A stretch of 64,000 nt of DNA from CAZBBC01 sp964489835. GTDB taxonomy: Bacteria > Calditrichota > Calditrichia > JAJRVZ01. The stretch covers positions 27,897-91,896 of the forward strand of contig CAZBBC010000005.1 of assembly GCA_964489835.1 (NCBI GenBank), given 5' to 3'. The notes below the pieces were generated by a model that saw only the letters and a list, made by a program, of their open reading frames with translations, made no database searches and was not told where the DNA came from. Both the position numbers and the translations under genes were made by a program. Positions 25,872 to 33,616 of this stretch are shown in pieces; position 1 is the first letter of the stretch; each line of letters starts with the position of its first letter.

Positions 25872-28607
25872 ATGAATCAGCAAAAAATATTAATCACTTT
25901 TTTATTGTGTTTATCGCTGGTTTATATCCTACCGGCTCAGAGCTGGCATCCTGAAATCACTCACCGACCGCGACTGGTTTTGCTGGAATCGGAAATTGAC
26001 ACGATTCGTGCGCGACTTTCCGAAGGTGTTTATAATCAACTTTGGAGCAATGATTATACCAGCAGAAAAGGAGCTGCCGTTAATGGTATTTATCAAAAAG
26101 CAGGAGAAGAGCAGGATATAAGTCCCAATACGGAAGAAACGCCGCGAGCCTATGCCGATGTCCGGGCCTGGATCGCCAAACATGCTGCCTTTGTTTATAC
26201 TATCAATAAAAGGGCAAACGGTATTGATAGTCTTAATGCATTTACCGGAGAATCCGATCCCCATCCGCGGGACTGGTATAAAGATCATGCCCTGGAATAT
26301 TTACAAACCATTGACCCGGGGGTGTTAGGACCCACAAATCCTTTTGACTTTGTAGACAAGGCTATCTTTGTGGACAACTGGCAATGGCGGGTCAAAGAAT
26401 TGATCAATTACTGTCAGGCCTATGACATGCTATTGGGTGTCGGGGTGGCGGTCCCGGATACGGTTAAAACTCTTCTGGATCTATTTGCTCATAATCTGTT
26501 CCAGAAATATGCATTGGTCCAATCGATCCCACAGCAGGTTGGTTTCGACTTCTATCTTATTAGTAAGAATAATCATCGTTTAATGCTCGCGGCTGCCCTG
26601 GGCCAGGCGGCGGTTACTTTAAACGATTCTGAAAACGCCGGTGCTTGGATTCAACTGGCGATGAGTGTGATTCAGTACGTTCTATTTGAAGACGGTAATG
26701 AAGCTTATCAAAGTCTCCGGCAAGTGGATGCGGATGGCGGCTATGCGGAGGGTCCCTACTATTTAAAATATGTTTTAAAGCATCTGATCCCGTTCTTTAT
26801 CGCCATGCGAAATTTTAACGGTGACTGGACAGAGGAATATACCTATGAAAATATTCCGCGCTCTATACAATCGCCCTGGTTTGATCCGGAATACCAGAAA
26901 ATTTACGACTGGATAACCAAGATCCGTATGCCTGAGGGACGGTTACCTGCGTTGGAGGATTCATACCAGGATCATTACCTGCCTGATCTGGCGGTCTTTG
27001 GGGGATATTATTCCTGGCCTTATCAGTCATTCGATGATCAGCTTACTAAGGAGGCTTTATTAAACCAGCAACTAACCGATCCTTTTGATTTGAGGATCGA
27101 ATATGTGGTCGCCGGAAATGCCGGAGAAACAGAGGTGCCACCGGGGTGGGAAAATGTTCAGGTTTTGCCGGAAGCCGGCAGTGCTGTCTTCCGGAGTGAC
27201 TGGGGAACAGAGGCCCTATATCTCCATTTATACGGTCAACACGATTCGGCCCGGGAATCAGGATCGACCCATGATCATGCCGATGTGACCAGTTTTATTC
27301 TGGGGTATATGGGACAGGTTTTGGCACTGGATGCAGGATATATAAAATGGGATCAACATTATCGTGTCAATAAACCAGAAAATCATAATTTGATCCTGGT
27401 TGACGGCTATGGTCCCAGGCCACCCTCTGGTCCTATTGTGCGGGTCAATGGTTTTACTCTATCTATCAAAAATGCGCCCAGTCCCACCGATGGTTCCTTT
27501 ACCACAACCTATATCGCCGACAATTTTTCATATGTGGATGTACAAACCGAATACGGTCAGCGGTATGAACTGGTCGATTCTCTGGACCAACAGGAAGCCT
27601 GGGAATATGTTGAGAGTGACACCACTGAATTTTCTATGAATAGAGGGGTTCTGTTTGTTGATAATCGTTATTTTGTTATCTGTGATGATCTGGATAATTT
27701 AGATAGTGATTTGAAAAATTATCAGTTTTTATTACATGGTAATGGTGGCGGTACAAGCGGCGGTACCTATGAATCAATCCTTAATGGTGCGGTTTGGACG
27801 AGGGACAATGTCAAATTGACGACCCAGATTACCGCCTTAAACGGAGGGGTAAACTTTAGTGATTCTTTATATACCCATGGAGACGGGTTCAATACCCCTA
27901 AGACGCACACCTGCCTCCGGGCCACAAAGGAGGCGGTGGATACAAAATATTTAAGTGTCTTATTTCCGGACGTAACTGACCGTACGGCGGATTTCTTTGA
28001 ACAGAGTAACGATACATCGGCCGGTTTCCTGGTCAACCGTGATCCATTGGCATCTGAAGGACGTTATGACTTTATTTTTACTCAAAAAGACCAGGATTCT
28101 TTATATATTCCTGAACAAACGTTTGGGTCGATGACGATAAAATCTATCCATACCGATGCCGAGCTATTGGTCATGAGTTTTGATAAACAGGATCCGGATA
28201 ATCCTGAATCAATGAAGATCTTTGGTAAGTCAATTTCATATTTGACCTATGATGACGGTTATTTTATTTTTAAACCGGATAGCAGTATTACCTCTAATTT
28301 TAGTATTATTACAGGAACGCCTGCCAATGTCAGTCGTGTACCCACGAAATATACATTGGCCCAGAATCATCCCAATCCATTTAATCCGAAAACAGTTATC
28401 AGTTATCAGTTGGCAGGTGGCAGTGACGTTGAATTGAGTATTTATAATCTGCTTGGGCAAAAGGTTGCAACACTGGTTTCGGAAAGACGGAAAGCCGGAT
28501 ATCATCAAGTGGAATGGGATGCATCGTTATATGCGAGCGGGATTTATTATTATAAAATTGTGGCTGGAGAATTTCGATCGGTTAAAAAAATGATACTGCT
28601 CAAATAA
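25872..28607 (+). CDS. Secreted heparinase II/III-like polysaccharide lyase with T9SS-type sorting domain
   Basis: 911 residues; the ATG has GAGGAGG eight bases upstream, and a TTG two codons earlier is rejected. The signal peptide ends near LPAQSW. The N-terminal half (about 25-420) is alpha-toroid-like. The middle contains the heparinase II/III signature ARESGSTHDHADVTSFIL, with histidines typical of the active site, followed by a beta-sandwich. The last 80 or so residues (LAQNHPNPFNPKTVISYQLA ... GIYYYKIVAGEF, ending KKMILLK) are a FlgD-like T9SS C-terminal domain. It probably degrades uronic-acid-containing glycans outside the cell. It lies beside the TonB-receptor operon but is separated by about 600 bp. 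Confidence 0.92.
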   Translation: MNQQKILITFLLCLSLVYILPAQSWHPEITHRPRLVLLESEIDTIRARLSEGVYNQLWSNDYTSRKGAAVNGIYQKAGEEQDISPNTEETPRAYADVRAWIAKHAAFVYTINKRANGIDSLNAFTGESDPHPRDWYKDHALEYLQTIDPGVLGPTNPFDFVDKAIFVDNWQWRVKELINYCQAYDMLLGVGVAVPDTVKTLLDLFAHNLFQKYALVQSIPQQVGFDFYLISKNNHRLMLAAALGQAAVTLNDSENAGAWIQLAMSVIQYVLFEDGNEAYQSLRQVDADGGYAEGPYYLKYVLKHLIPFFIAMRNFNGDWTEEYTYENIPRSIQSPWFDPEYQKIYDWITKIRMPEGRLPALEDSYQDHYLPDLAVFGGYYSWPYQSFDDQLTKEALLNQQLTDPFDLRIEYVVAGNAGETEVPPGWENVQVLPEAGSAVFRSDWGTEALYLHLYGQHDSARESGSTHDHADVTSFILGYMGQVLALDAGYIKWDQHYRVNKPENHNLILVDGYGPRPPSGPIVRVNGFTLSIKNAPSPTDGSFTTTYIADNFSYVDVQTEYGQRYELVDSLDQQEAWEYVESDTTEFSMNRGVLFVDNRYFVICDDLDNLDSDLKNYQFLLHGNGGGTSGGTYESILNGAVWTRDNVKLTTQITALNGGVNFSDSLYTHGDGFNTPKTHTCLRATKEAVDTKYLSVLFPDVTDRTADFFEQSNDTSAGFLVNRDPLASEGRYDFIFTQKDQDSLYIPEQTFGSMTIKSIHTDAELLVMSFDKQDPDNPESMKIFGKSISYLTYDDGYFIFKPDSSITSNFSIITGTPANVSRVPTKYTLAQNHPNPFNPKTVISYQLAGGSDVELSIYNLLGQKVATLVSERRKAGYHQVEWDASLYASGIYYYKIVAGEFRSVKKMILLK

Positions 28608-28639
28608 TGCCAACCTAGGAATCAACGCGACATAAATTC

Positions 28640-29464
28640 CTAATTACCAGCCAGGGTCACGGAAATCCAAATCTCCTCACCATCCATATCGGGCATGGAA
28701 CGATTGCCACCTCTCATGCCACCGCCTCTCATTCCACCACCAGGCATACCAGCACCGGGACGGCCTCTGTCCATACCGCCACCGCGCATACCGGTACCTC
28801 TTCTCTCGGCCATTTGTTCCTCTATTTCTTTCTTTTTTTCTTCATTCAATCCGGAAATTTCCAAACCGATCATTATTTCATTCGCAGCGGATATTTTTAA
28901 ATAACCGATAGATCCATTTGTCGGCGTGAGGGGTATACTAAATTCGAAACAATACAAACCGTCCTGATAACCGGCACTGGCATAGAAACCGGCTGTTTCT
29001 TTAATCGAAATACCGGTTAAAGAATCATTTTTTGCCAGTGTGAATTGCCCCTTTGGTTCAGGGACTCGTGGGCGACTATTTCCACCACGATCTTTATCCG
29101 ACTCTCCGTTAAACCTCCGGGACCTGACCAGATCTTTTAGATTTTCATCTTTGTAGTGGATACCGAGGGTTTTTTCTTCCTGATCCTCAACATTAATCCA
29201 AACCGTAAAACCGCGCCTGGCAAACGTTTGAGCCAGTCTCTGATCATTGAAACGAACCATAAAGTCGATGGAGCGATCATCATTTACAACACCATAAACC
29301 AGATTCATATCTTCCTGATATTGCAAGGGAAGGCCGTCCCAGTCTTTACCGTTTCCATCGATGACTACCGGTTGCGTTTTCCATGTGCTTTCTATTTTTT
29401 CCCCGCAACTGACAAGTGCTGACATGACCAAAACCCAGATTATATTTTTTTTAAATGCACCCAT
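28640..29464 (-). CDS. Lipoprotein with CBM9-like domain and Met/Gly-rich tail
   Basis: 274 residues. The ATG at 29464 has AGGAGAA six bases upstream, whereas an upstream in-frame ATG does not. The lipobox is ALVSC (C20). The body resembles the family 9 carbohydrate-binding or DOMON-like fold (PVVIDGNGKDWDGLPLQYQE near the mature N-terminus; FEFSIPL). Near the C-terminus is a low-complexity tract with eight Met in about 45 residues, in repeats of GMRGG/GGGM. Such Met-rich repeats can bind Cu(I), which is only a hypothesis here. It is encoded downstream of the four-repeat LTxxQ protein on the same strand. Confidence 0.85.
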   Translation of the reverse strand: MGAFKKNIIWVLVMSALVSCGEKIESTWKTQPVVIDGNGKDWDGLPLQYQEDMNLVYGVVNDDRSIDFMVRFNDQRLAQTFARRGFTVWINVEDQEEKTLGIHYKDENLKDLVRSRRFNGESDKDRGGNSRPRVPEPKGQFTLAKNDSLTGISIKETAGFYASAGYQDGLYCFEFSIPLTPTNGSIGYLKISAANEIMIGLEISGLNEEKKKEIEEQMAERRGTGMRGGGMDRGRPGAGMPGGGMRGGGMRGGNRSMPDMDGEEIWISVTLAGN

Positions 29465-29495
29465 ATTTACTTCTCCTATATTCATTTTTATTTTA

Positions 29496-29635
29496 GACTG
29501 GATAACAGGATAAACAAGATAAAAATAATTTATTAATTGTATTAATGATGATTATCTTACATATGTAGAGACGTCCCGGCGGGACGTCTCTAAGCATATA
29601 CAATTGCCAGTAATGAAATCCTGTTATCCTGTTAT
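29496..29635. repeat. Nested palindrome element
   Basis: The outer arms are GGATAACAGGAT (29500-29511) and its complement ATCCTGTTATCC (29618-29629). In the centre is a perfect hairpin AGAGACGTCCC-GGC-GGGACGTCTCT (29567-29591). It lies between two minus-strand genes and could terminate or stabilise the upstream transcript. Confidence 0.75.
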
Positions 29636-29718
29636 GTTAAAAAACAAGCAAAAAATAAACATACATATTCGCCGCCTATGATACTAATTCATCAAGATCA
29701 ATTGTTGGCTCGAGGATT

Positions 29719-30531
29719 CTATTTCTCTTCATGCTTCATATCAAATTCATCGGTCATTGTTTTAACGGCTTTGTGGATTTCCTCACGGGAAGCACCACTT
29801 GCCCGCATTTCCCCGATCCTTGTGCGTACCGCCTGACGTTGTTCATCGGTTAAAAATGGCCATTTCTCCCCGTGTCTGCCCGGCTTTTCCGGAATTTCAA
29901 TGCCATAGCCTTTGAGCATTTCCGTGACCGCCGCATGGATCTCTTCTCTGCCGGCCTTATTTTCCCTCATAGATTCAACTTTTTCCCGTATCGCCATCCG
30001 TTGCTCTTCGTTCAGGTCGATTCCCGGGAATCCGTGAGGGAAACCTTCCCCTCTCCCCATCCGCTGAAGAGAATCACTTGGCACATCAACCCCAAATTCT
30101 TTGAACATTTTCTGAACCTCTGCATGTATTTCCTTACGGGAAGCCCCTTGTTCATGTAATTGATCAACTTTCTCTTTCAGTGCGGATCTTTGTTCCTCAT
30201 TAAGATCCTTAAAATGTCTTCCCATGAATCTGCCCGGTCTGTGTTCCCGCATTGGGGGAAATAGTGTCGCGTCATCCGGTACATCGAGGCCATACTCTTT
30301 TAACATTTCTTTGACTTTTTCATGGATAATCTCCGGCGATTCCCCGCTGTCATGGAGATCCCTGACCGTGTTTTTAATGGTTTCCCTCTGCTCTGCTGTT
30401 AATTGATCCATGTAATTAAAACGCGGGCCTTTTTTTAAATGATCCGCAGCAATTAGATTAACAGGATTGAAAGTGATCGTTAATAAAAGAGCGATAAACA
30501 GCAAGCCTGAAAGAATTAATGATTTTTTCAT
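29719..30531 (-). CDS. Exported protein of four LTxxQ-type (Spy/CpxP-like) repeats
   Basis: 270 residues; GGAGG lies five bases before the ATG. After a signal peptide (cleavage near LIAAD) there are four copies of a module of about 44 residues: L(T/N)xEQR, a helix, G(A/E)S.EEIH, a helix, then EYG.D.P. The repeats start near residues 43, 111, 175 and 225 and are joined by His/Arg/Met/Pro-rich linkers. LTxxQ is the hallmark of periplasmic Spy/CpxP chaperones and of metal-sensing relatives, which normally carry one or two. It probably acts in the periplasm in metal or envelope stress. It lies downstream of an ECF sigma operon with a single-domain LTxxQ-like protein. Confidence 0.87.
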   Translation of the reverse strand: MKKSLILSGLLFIALLLTITFNPVNLIAADHLKKGPRFNYMDQLTAEQRETIKNTVRDLHDSGESPEIIHEKVKEMLKEYGLDVPDDATLFPPMREHRPGRFMGRHFKDLNEEQRSALKEKVDQLHEQGASRKEIHAEVQKMFKEFGVDVPSDSLQRMGRGEGFPHGFPGIDLNEEQRMAIREKVESMRENKAGREEIHAAVTEMLKGYGIEIPEKPGRHGEKWPFLTDEQRQAVRTRIGEMRASGASREEIHKAVKTMTDEFDMKHEEK

Positions 30532-30639
30532 TTTGTCCTCCAATCTTAAAATGGTTTTTTAATATTTCATTTTGTAAAACTCTGATGCGTTTTTCAAAAG
30601 GTTAGACAACCGGACGGGGATTTTATTCCATTGAAGATA

Positions 30640-30945
30640 TAAAAGGAAAAGAAGGGCAGGTAAGAGAAGGGAACCGGGAAATTCCAAATAACAAGCACCA
30701 AATAGCAAATAAATCCGAAATTCGAATATCCAATTCCCTTCCATAGGCCGGCAGGCGAAACAAATATCAAATATAAATGACTTAAATTCAAAACCTGTCA
30801 ATTTAACAGATAAGATTCAAAATTTTGGTTATTTGGAATTGGGAATTATTTGGGATTTGGGATTTGGTTCTTGGGATTTTTTTTCCTATTTCCTACTTCC
30901 CACGTCTTACTTCCTACTTACAGTTCCCAATTCCCAATTTTTTAA
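30640..30945. repeat. Low-complexity GGAATTGGGAATT / AATTCCAAAT inverted repeat
   Basis: The left half is rich in AATTCCAAATAACAAGC-like and CCAATTCCC motifs; the right half in the complement (TTATTTGGAATTGGGAATT, then GGGATTTGGGATTTGG), followed by CCTACTTCCCACGTCTTAC-type runs and TTCCCAATTCCC. A shorter relative is at about 51745-51782. It fills most of the 414-bp gap between two minus-strand genes. Reading frames here are compositional artefacts. Confidence 0.6.
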
Positions 30946-31353
30946 TCAATCTTTCGGTCTTCGCCTGTCAAATTTTTCTCTGGGCTTTCTGGGGAATGGC
31001 GGTCTTTCCATTAATCTCTTTTTTAAACGTTCCAGCTGATCGGGCCTGAGTACCGGTTCCAGCTCTTTAAGCAGGGAATCGGCATGGTTTTTTATCCGCT
31101 CCATGCCCTCTTTTCCAAATTCAAGCATTTTCTGGTGGTTTTTTATCAGAATGTCATTTATGGCTTCTCTCTGTTCCGGATCCGGCTGAATCACCTCAAT
31201 CAGGCGTTGTGTAAAGCCTTCCGGTGTTCTAAACCGGGCAATCCGGTCTTCAAATAAATTACGTCTTACCATCGTGCTGCCCATGGCACCAATAATTATT
31301 CCTATTAAAAGGGCACCGATAATGACAAGGATTGATTTTGTTTTTGTATTCAT
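30946..31353 (-). CDS. Small membrane-anchored LTxxQ/Spy-like protein
   Basis: 135 residues; GGAGG precedes the ATG. It has an N-terminal membrane anchor (residues about 8-28), then a helical domain with PDPEQREAINDILI and LRPDQLERLKKRL, two degenerate LTxxQ-type motifs, and a basic Pro/Arg-rich tail. The pattern matches periplasmic heavy-metal-sensor or Spy/CpxP-like proteins that control ECF sigma factors. It is encoded 2 bp downstream of the anti-sigma-like gene, so the three genes sigma, anti-sigma and sensor form one operon. The function is inferred from context. Confidence 0.82.
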   Translation of the reverse strand: MNTKTKSILVIIGALLIGIIIGAMGSTMVRRNLFEDRIARFRTPEGFTQRLIEVIQPDPEQREAINDILIKNHQKMLEFGKEGMERIKNHADSLLKELEPVLRPDQLERLKKRLMERPPFPRKPREKFDRRRPKD

Positions 31354-31355
31354 TT

Positions 31356-31781
31356 TTATTCCTCCATTGCAAGTGTTAGTGTCGGATCATAAACTTCATC
31401 CAGGGTTACCTCCGGGACAGCCAGTGCGCCTTCGAGAGAGATTTGTCCGCTCGAACCGATATTGTAGCCAATGGCAATGACAATTAAAACAGTGGCGGCA
31501 ATAGCAACCGGTCTGAATAAAGCAAATAACCTTTCAAAGAAAAGATCTTCTTCGTTTTCTTTATCAATATCATAAACTCTTCCCATGACCCGATCGGCGA
31601 AAAACGGTTCGAAGGACTGTTTTTTTCCGGAAGCAATATTGTCACGAAGGGCAGAGATTCTATCTTTTTCAATTTTTAAGTCTGATGATTGTCTCAGTGC
31701 TATATCGAGCTGTTTTTTTTCTTCCGGACTAAGATCAGTGTCGAAAGAGCGGTAAAGTAACTTTTTTAATTTTTCATCCAT
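31356..31781 (-). CDS. Putative anti-sigma factor
   Basis: 141 residues. The N-terminal part (about 1-60) is helical and resembles the sigma-binding region of anti-sigma factors (LLYRSFDTDLSPEEKKQLD). A single membrane helix follows (about 90-108, PVAIAATVLIVIAIGYNIG), then a short periplasmic tail. Its start overlaps the sigma factor gene by eight bases, a typical arrangement for coupled sigma/anti-sigma pairs. No CxxC or HxxxC zinc motif is visible, so it is not a ZAS-type protein. The call rests on position and topology. Confidence 0.8.
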   Translation of the reverse strand: MDEKLKKLLYRSFDTDLSPEEKKQLDIALRQSSDLKIEKDRISALRDNIASGKKQSFEPFFADRVMGRVYDIDKENEEDLFFERLFALFRPVAIAATVLIVIAIGYNIGSSGQISLEGALAVPEVTLDEVYDPTLTLAMEE

Positions 31782-32334
31782 TGTTCACCTCCATGATAGG
31801 TGAAAGTATTTGTTTTAATTTTTGCTGGCCCCGGGCCAACCGGGATAAAACGGTACCGACGGGTAATTTTAGGATCTTGGCTGTTTCTTCCGTCGAATAT
31901 CCATCAATTAAGCGCAGGACAATTACCGACCGGAATTTAGGGGTCAGTTTTTCAATGGCCCGCCGGACAAATTCCTTATCTTCCTGTTCTCCCTTACCGT
32001 TGCCCGGATTAGCGATATCATCTAATCCTTCCTCTGAGAAGGAATAAAAGTGATGCCGTCTCTGACGGCGTCTCAATTCGTTGATCGAAAGATTGATCGC
32101 AATACGGGTAAGATAAGTACCAACGGTGGACTCTCCGCGAAATTTATCTAATGCTTTGTAAAAACGGATAAAGACTTCCTGACCCACGTCATCGACTTCG
32201 GAACATTTGCCGAGCATACCGATCACCGTCGCCGCTACCAGTGACTCATAGCGCTTAATCAGCTCTTTAAAAAGGGATGTGTTGCCCTTGCGAATTTTCT
32301 GGATAATCTGCAAATCGTCCATGGGATCGGTCAA
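31774..32334 (-). CDS. ECF RNA polymerase sigma factor
   Basis: 186 residues. Region 2 includes DDVGQEVFIRFYKALDKFRG and the DNA-binding TYLTRIAINLSINELRRRQRR; region 4 includes the helix-turn-helix YSTEETAKILKLPVGTVLSR. It is the first gene of a three-gene operon with an anti-sigma-like membrane protein and an LTxxQ-like periplasmic protein, so it probably directs an envelope or metal-stress response. The nearby four-repeat LTxxQ protein and Met-rich lipoprotein are possible targets. No promoter motif was identified for it. Confidence 0.95.
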   Translation of the reverse strand: MTDPMDDLQIIQKIRKGNTSLFKELIKRYESLVAATVIGMLGKCSEVDDVGQEVFIRFYKALDKFRGESTVGTYLTRIAINLSINELRRRQRRHHFYSFSEEGLDDIANPGNGKGEQEDKEFVRRAIEKLTPKFRSVIVLRLIDGYSTEETAKILKLPVGTVLSRLARGQQKLKQILSPIMEVNNG

Positions 32335-32430
32335 TGGGTCCTTGTTTATCGGTTAGACAATGTGAAATTAATAATATTCCAGGAATTATAAAATTTTTGT
32401 ATATTATGCTATTATGACTAATAGCTTATA

Positions 32431-32558
32431 TCCACGGATTACACGGATTAAAACTAAAATAATAATAATTTTTAGATGAAATCCGTGCTAATCCGTGTAA
32501 TCCGTGGACAAATTCTTTTATGTTTGCAGCAGTGGGCTGTGGTATGAATAGATCAAAT
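32431..32558. repeat. Composite intergenic repeat, copy D (reverse, short)
   Basis: The central part is an inverted repeat, TCCACGGATTACACGGATT (32431-32449) with AATCCGTGTAATCCGTGGA (32492-32510). It is joined to the terminal module GTTTGCAGCAGTGGGCTG and ATGAATAGATCAAATTAA. The GC-rich and A/T-hairpin end modules of copy A are missing. It ends about 20 bp before the next gene. Confidence 0.75.
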
Positions 32559-32578
32559 TAAAAAGCAGATTGGTACCA

Positions 32579-32821
32579 ATGGAAAAAACGGTAAAGATAT
32601 TTACACTCGAGAAAAAAGATGAAACACTTATTCCGCTGATACGAGAAACCTTTGCAGAGGAAAATATTGCCATTGAAATTCGAAGTAAGTATGATACGGC
32701 TTATGATGGACTATTTATCGGTCAGAAAGGCCTGGCGGATATCTATGTAATGAAAAAGGACGCCAAACGATCTTTGGAAATACTTAACGATTTGCTGGTG
32801 GATCTTTCTTCCAGTCTTTAA
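32579..32821 (+). CDS. DUF2007-like small protein
   Basis: 80 residues, starting at the ATG; a TTG three codons upstream is possible, and no strong ribosome site is seen. The sequence has the alternating strand-helix pattern of the DUF2007 putative signal-transducing fold: VKIFTLEKKDETLIPLIRE, then IRSKYDTAYDGLFIGQKGLADIYV, then a helix with AKRSLEILNDLL. No catalytic residues are evident. Its 3' end overlaps the convergent minus-strand gene by 38 bp. The family assignment is moderately sure and the function unknown. Confidence 0.75.
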   Translation: MEKTVKIFTLEKKDETLIPLIRETFAEENIAIEIRSKYDTAYDGLFIGQKGLADIYVMKKDAKRSLEILNDLLVDLSSSL

Positions 32822-33164
32822 CTATCTGAATGATTTCCCGTACAAATACCCCCTCGCATTCTTCCGGGCAGGGTTCCAGTCTAAATTTAAACAAACAATA
32901 TTCCGGGCATTTCTCATCGCCCATCAAATTCCTGGAATAAACCGGGCCATTATAGAGATCTCTGAATTCTCCACTGAGCACAGACATCGTCGATTTACAG
33001 TAAAGATGATTAAAGAGAAAAAGACCACCATCGAGGTCCTGAAAATGGGCCTGGTAACCAACCAGTTTTATAGCCGGGTCGCTTAAAAACTTATCGCGCG
33101 ACAGCCAGGAATGATTACAATTGGGACATTTTTTAAAGTGCTTTTTTCCGGAATCTGATTTCAT
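32784..33164 (-). CDS. Cys-rich protein coupled to ccoH, unknown function
   Basis: 126 residues with seven cysteines: a zinc-ribbon-like CPNC (13-16), C56 in NHLYCKS, and two CxxxC pairs (C86/C90 in KCPEYC, C99/C103 in PCPEEC). No signal peptide or membrane helix is seen, so it is probably cytoplasmic. Its ATG overlaps the ccoH stop (ATGA), so it is translated with the cbb3 assembly genes. It could bind Zn, Cu or an Fe-S cluster. No named family is recognised. It may be an assembly or regulatory factor of the oxidase, or simply an operon passenger. Confidence 0.8.
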   Translation of the reverse strand: MKSDSGKKHFKKCPNCNHSWLSRDKFLSDPAIKLVGYQAHFQDLDGGLFLFNHLYCKSTMSVLSGEFRDLYNGPVYSRNLMGDEKCPEYCLFKFRLEPCPEECEGVFVREIIQIVKDWKKDPPANR

Positions 33165-33616
33165 CTAATTACCACCGTACCTTCTTCATAATAATCGGTT
33201 TGATTTAGTTGCCAGAATATTTTTAACTTCCATAAGCCCGGGGACAAATGTTTTGTACTAACGGTGTGGCTACCGTCCGATAGCAGTTTTATAGCGATCA
33301 GCCGGTCCATCCGCGCATCGGAGGGGCGGAATAATAAAACATTTCCACTGATTAATCCATATTCCAGATTGGCCGGAAAATTTATCGTAAGTAATTTATC
33401 ATCACTGTCATATTTCCAGATAACCGGATCAGATAATGACTTTGATCGTTGGATGCGATCAATTTGATTTTGGTACATTATTTCCTGCGTATAATAATCC
33501 TTCGTCACCAGATCATTGTTCTGATATTGTGAAAAAATGACAAATGCCACCAATAGCAGTATGAATAAAAGGTAAACAGAAGCAATAGCCAGCGGCCAGA
33601 GACTGGATTTTCTCAT
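33161..33616 (-). CDS. ccoH: FixH/CcoH-family cbb3 oxidase assembly protein
   Basis: 151 residues. One N-terminal membrane helix (about 8-28, PLAIASVYLLFILLLVAFVIF) is followed by the FixH landmark NDLVTKDYYTQEIMYQNQIDR and a periplasmic beta-rich domain with a C-terminal GLWKLKIFW strand. FixH/CcoH binds CcoI and the oxidase subunits and is needed for assembly of cbb3 oxidase. Its ATG overlaps the ccoG stop by four bases, and its own stop overlaps the next gene by four bases, so it is tightly coupled in the operon. Confidence 0.93.
   Translation of the reverse strand: MRKSSLWPLAIASVYLLFILLLVAFVIFSQYQNNDLVTKDYYTQEIMYQNQIDRIQRSKSLSDPVIWKYDSDDKLLTINFPANLEYGLISGNVLLFRPSDARMDRLIAIKLLSDGSHTVSTKHLSPGLWKLKIFWQLNQTDYYEEGTVVIR

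Noticed and set aside
30559..31049. Several hydrophobic small frames on both strands
   Set aside because: They come from the GGAATTGGGAATT-type low-complexity repeats; the same composition gives frames on both strands, with no start signals or family resemblance.
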